Source: Acidobacteriaceae bacterium
GTDB lineage: Bacteria > Acidobacteriota > Terriglobia > Terriglobales > Acidobacteriaceae
Reading direction: 5' to 3'
Assembly: GCA_030049955.1 (NCBI GenBank)
Contig: JASIJX010000441.1
Span: forward strand, 1-8,357
Length of the DNA: 8,357 nucleotides
The notes under the pieces were generated by a model, which did not search any database, was not told the DNA's origin, and saw only the letters and a list, made by a program, of their open reading frames with translations. Of this stretch, positions 5,696-8,357 are shown one piece after another. Within the stretch, counting starts at the first letter, position 1, and each line of letters begins with the position of its first letter. A program made the translations under genes and the position numbers.

Positions 5696-8357
5696 GCACT
5701 CACTCAATGCCGAAGAACTTTGTGCCGTTGAGCGCGCTCGGCCGCCATGCCGGTCAACGGCTGTGGCGAACCGCCGAAGAGTACGCCGGAATCAGCGCCG
5801 CAGAAGATGACAAGTGTGACAGCGAGATGGCTCCGCTCAACGAGGTGAGCCGCAGGCGCTTTCTCGAACTGGCCGCCGCTTCGTTTGCAATTGCCGGCGT
5901 AACCGGCTGCACGCGGCAGCCCACCGAGCGCATCATGCCATACGTCAATCCGCCGGAAAATCTGATCCCCGGCCGCCCGCAGTTCTACGCCACAGCGGTT
6001 CCGGTTGCAGGATTGGCGCAGGGCGTTATCGTGGAGAGCCACATGGGCCGGCCGACGAAGGTCGAGGGGAATCCTGCACACCCGGCCAGCCTTGGCGCAA
6101 CCTCCGTCCATTCGCAAGCCTCCGTCCTCGATCTCTACGATCCCGACCGCGTGCAGGCCATCTCACACCTAAATGAGCTGCAAAGCTGGGATGATTTCCG
6201 CGAGGCAATGGCCATCGCACTCGCACCCATCCAGGCAAAGCAGGGCAGCGGGCTGCACATCCTCACGGGCGCTGTCACATCGCCAACGCTGGGCGCGCAA
6301 TTGCAGAGTGTCCAAAAGGCTCTGCACAATGCAAAGTGGTACCAGTACGAGCCCGCTGGTTCGCACTCCGCGCAGTCTGCAGCGAAAATTGTCTTTGGCC
6401 GGCCGCTCAATACGATCTATAGGTTCGACTGCGCCGATGTCATCCTCGCGCTTGACGCTGACTTTCTTGCCTGCGGCGAGCCCTCCACGCGCTACGCCAA
6501 CGATTTTGCCGCGCGCCGCGTACGCGGCGACCGCCTCGACATGAACCGCCTGTACATGGTGGAGAGCACGCTCACCGCAACCGGAGGCAAAGCCGATCAT
6601 CGCCTGCCACTGCGCTACGCCGACATAGAAAGTTTCACGCGCAATGTGGCAGTGAGTCTTGGCGCTTTGCCCGGTACAGCGCAGGGCGCATCGGCCAACT
6701 CTGCATTCCTTCGCGCCGTAACGCAGGATCTTCTCGCGCACAAAAGCGCATCGATTGTCATTCCTGGCATCCATCAATCGCCGACCGTTCACGCGCTGAC
6801 GCACGCCATCAACCACGCGCTCGGCAACTTAGAGAGCACCGTAGTCTTCACCAATCCGCTCGAAGTAGCGTCTGTTGACCAGGTTGCTTCCATCCGCGAG
6901 CTTGCCGCAGCGCTGAATAGCGGCGCAGTCGAACTGCTTCTTATCCTCGGCGGTAACCCCGTCTACGACGCACCGGCCGATCTCGGCTTTCCTGCACTGC
7001 TACGCCGCGCGAAGACCTCAGTCCACGTGAGCCCAATTAGCGACGAAACATCAGATTGGTGTGCCTGGCAGGTTCCCGAGTCGCATTTTCTCGAGACATG
7101 GGGCGATGCGTGCGCATTCGACGGCACGGTCTCGATCCTCCAGCCGCTCATCGATCCGCTGTATGATTCGCGGTCGCAAATCGAAGTGCTCGATGTCATC
7201 CTCGGCCCGCCCGGCCGTCGAGCCTACGACATCGTGCGGGCGTACTGGCAGGCACACTCCGGCGCAACGGACTTTGAAGCGTGGTGGCGCAAATCGGTCT
7301 GCGATGGACTGGTCACCGGCTCCGCGCTGCCGGAAATCAAGCCTTCGCTCAACGCAAACTGGACGCAATCGCTGCGCGCGCCGCAGCCGGCGCAGGACCT
7401 GGAAATTGTCTTCCGTCCGGACGTGTACCTGTTCGACGGCCGTTTCGCCAACAACACGTGGTTGCAGGAGCTGCCGCAGCCCATGACCAAACTCACCTGG
7501 GACAACGCCGTTTATCTAAGTCCCGCAACGGCGAAAAGGCTGGGAATCGGCGCGCAGCAGCTTGTGTGTCTCAACTATCGGGGCCGCAGCGTCGAGGGAA
7601 GCGCCTGGATTTTGCCCGGCCAGCCCGACAACTCCGTCACGGTGCATCTCGGCTGGGGTCACACGCGCTCCGGCCGTGCCGGTAATGGAGCGGGTTTCAA
7701 CGCGTATCAGATTCGCACCAGCGATGCTATGGGTGCCGGTTCCGGCCTCACGCTCACGAATCTTGGCAACAAGTTCCAGCTTGCTACGACGCAGATGGAG
7801 CAGGACATGGAGGGCCGCACCATCGTCATATCGGCTGGCGTCGACCAGTACCGCAGCGATCCGGATTTTGTGAAGAAGCAGACGGAAACGCCGCACCAAG
7901 GCGAGTCGCTTTATCCGCAGTGGTACTACACCGGTCACTCCTGGGGCATGTCGATCGATCTCACTCGTTGCGTCAACTGCAATGCCTGCGTAGTCGCCTG
8001 CCAGGCGGAAAATAATATACCCGTCGTCGGCAAGGAGCAGGTGCTTAACCATCGCGCCATGCACTGGCTGCGCATTGATGCCTATTACGAAGGCGATCTC
8101 GATAACCCGCGCGCGCACTACCAGCCCGTGCCCTGCATGCAGTGTGAAAACGCGCCCTGCGAACTGGTGTGCCCGGTTCAGGCCACCAATCATTCCGTCG
8201 ACGGCCTGAACGACATGGTTTACAACCGCTGCATCGGCACGCGCTACTGCTCTAACAACTGCCCGTATAAGGTGCGCCGCTTCAACTTCCTGCTCTTTCA
8301 GGATTGGGAGACCGAGTCCATCAAGCTGCAGCGCAATCCTGACGTCTCCGTGCGCAG
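5692..8357 (+). CDS. actB: ActB, iron-sulfur / molybdopterin-oxidoreductase-like subunit of alternative complex III (3' end outside the window)
   Basis: The reading frame is open from the ATG at 5692 to the right edge: 888 complete codons, no stop. The N-terminus has a Tat-like motif S53-R54-R55-R56-F57-L58, a hydrophobic run and a lipobox-like VTGC with C73. It matches the extended-Tat head known from this MoCo/4Fe-4S protein group. Residues about 80-720 form the molybdopterin-oxidoreductase-like domain ([21 protein letters not shown] early; [11 protein letters not shown] later). In characterised ActB this domain carries no molybdenum cofactor, and no N-terminal Fe-S cysteine motif is seen here. 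The ferredoxin-like domain begins near 745: C760-C763-C766-C770; C815-C818-C823-C827; and C847-x2-T850-x2-C853-x3-C857. In the last, Thr replaces the second Cys, as expected for the known [3Fe-4S] site. A fourth motif should lie beyond the edge. The gene overlaps actA by four bases and has no ribosome site of its own, so it is probably translationally coupled. The ATG at 5707 is a weaker alternative start. Confidence 0.93.
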   Translation, partial: MSTHSMPKNFVPLSALGRHAGQRLWRTAEEYAGISAAEDDKCDSEMAPLNEVSRRRFLELAAASFAIAGVTGCTRQPTERIMPYVNPPENLIPGRPQFYATAVPVAGLAQGVIVESHMGRPTKVEGNPAHPASLGATSVHSQASVLDLYDPDRVQAISHLNELQSWDDFREAMAIALAPIQAKQGSGLHILTGAVTSPTLGAQLQSVQKALHNAKWYQYEPAGSHSAQSAAKIVFGRPLNTIYRFDCADVILALDADFLACGEPSTRYANDFAARRVRGDRLDMNRLYMVESTLTATGGKADHRLPLRYADIESFTRNVAVSLGALPGTAQGASANSAFLRAVTQDLLAHKSASIVIPGIHQSPTVHALTHAINHALGNLESTVVFTNPLEVASVDQVASIRELAAALNSGAVELLLILGGNPVYDAPADLGFPALLRRAKTSVHVSPISDETSDWCAWQVPESHFLETWGDACAFDGTVSILQPLIDPLYDSRSQIEVLDVILGPPGRRAYDIVRAYWQAHSGATDFEAWWRKSVCDGLVTGSALPEIKPSLNANWTQSLRAPQPAQDLEIVFRPDVYLFDGRFANNTWLQELPQPMTKLTWDNAVYLSPATAKRLGIGAQQLVCLNYRGRSVEGSAWILPGQPDNSVTVHLGWGHTRSGRAGNGAGFNAYQIRTSDAMGAGSGLTLTNLGNKFQLATTQMEQDMEGRTIVISAGVDQYRSDPDFVKKQTETPHQGESLYPQWYYTGHSWGMSIDLTRCVNCNACVVACQAENNIPVVGKEQVLNHRAMHWLRIDAYYEGDLDNPRAHYQPVPCMQCENAPCELVCPVQATNHSVDGLNDMVYNRCIGTRYCSNNCPYKVRRFNFLLFQDWETESIKLQRNPDVSVR

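Noticed and set aside
7281..8193. Several + and - strand frames of 93-225 codons inside actB
   Set aside because: The actB frame is continuously open and carries the conserved Fe-S motifs. These frames are out of phase with it and show no family signature.

Overview
The window is ordinary bacterial chromosome of fairly high GC (about 60% by eye). It holds five protein genes, all on the + strand. The best guess for the source is an Acidobacteriota (Terriglobia-like) bacterium. This is inferred from the start of an alternative complex III operon combined with a Tat-exported pectin-type glycosidase and the codon use. Other ACIII-bearing phyla with high GC, such as Gemmatimonadota or Planctomycetota, are not excluded.

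Left part (1-1814): a short leader with two 5-3-5 inverted repeats, one of them a GntR/FadR-type operator look-alike next to a possible -10 box. It is followed by a GH28-family (polygalacturonase-like) enzyme with a twin-arginine signal peptide. A strong imperfect hairpin lies just after its stop.

Middle part (2061-4731): a site-2-protease-type membrane metalloprotease (M50) with C-terminal CBS domains. Fifty bases later comes a membrane-anchored HtrA/Deg-type serine protease. Together they look like an envelope proteostasis or signalling pair. The HtrA gene carries an apparent one-base deletion near 4556-4558 that breaks its second PDZ domain. The rest of that domain is intact in another frame up to 4731.

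Right part (4732 to end): a 313-base gene-free stretch with tandem 9-bp repeats spaced 20 bp apart and small hairpins. After it come actA, a pentaheme cytochrome c, and actB, an iron-sulfur / molybdopterin-oxidoreductase-like subunit. These are the first two genes of alternative complex III, the quinol:cytochrome c (or quinol:oxidase) oxidoreductase that replaces the bc1 complex. They overlap by ATGA. actB runs off the right edge, so the membrane subunits ActC-F and any linked terminal oxidase would lie outside.

I found no CRISPR array, tRNA, rRNA, insertion sequence or phage gene. I see no convincing undescribed system. The most useful leads are the HtrA frameshift, the operator-like palindrome before the GH28 gene, the tandem repeats before actA, and the S2P-HtrA pairing.
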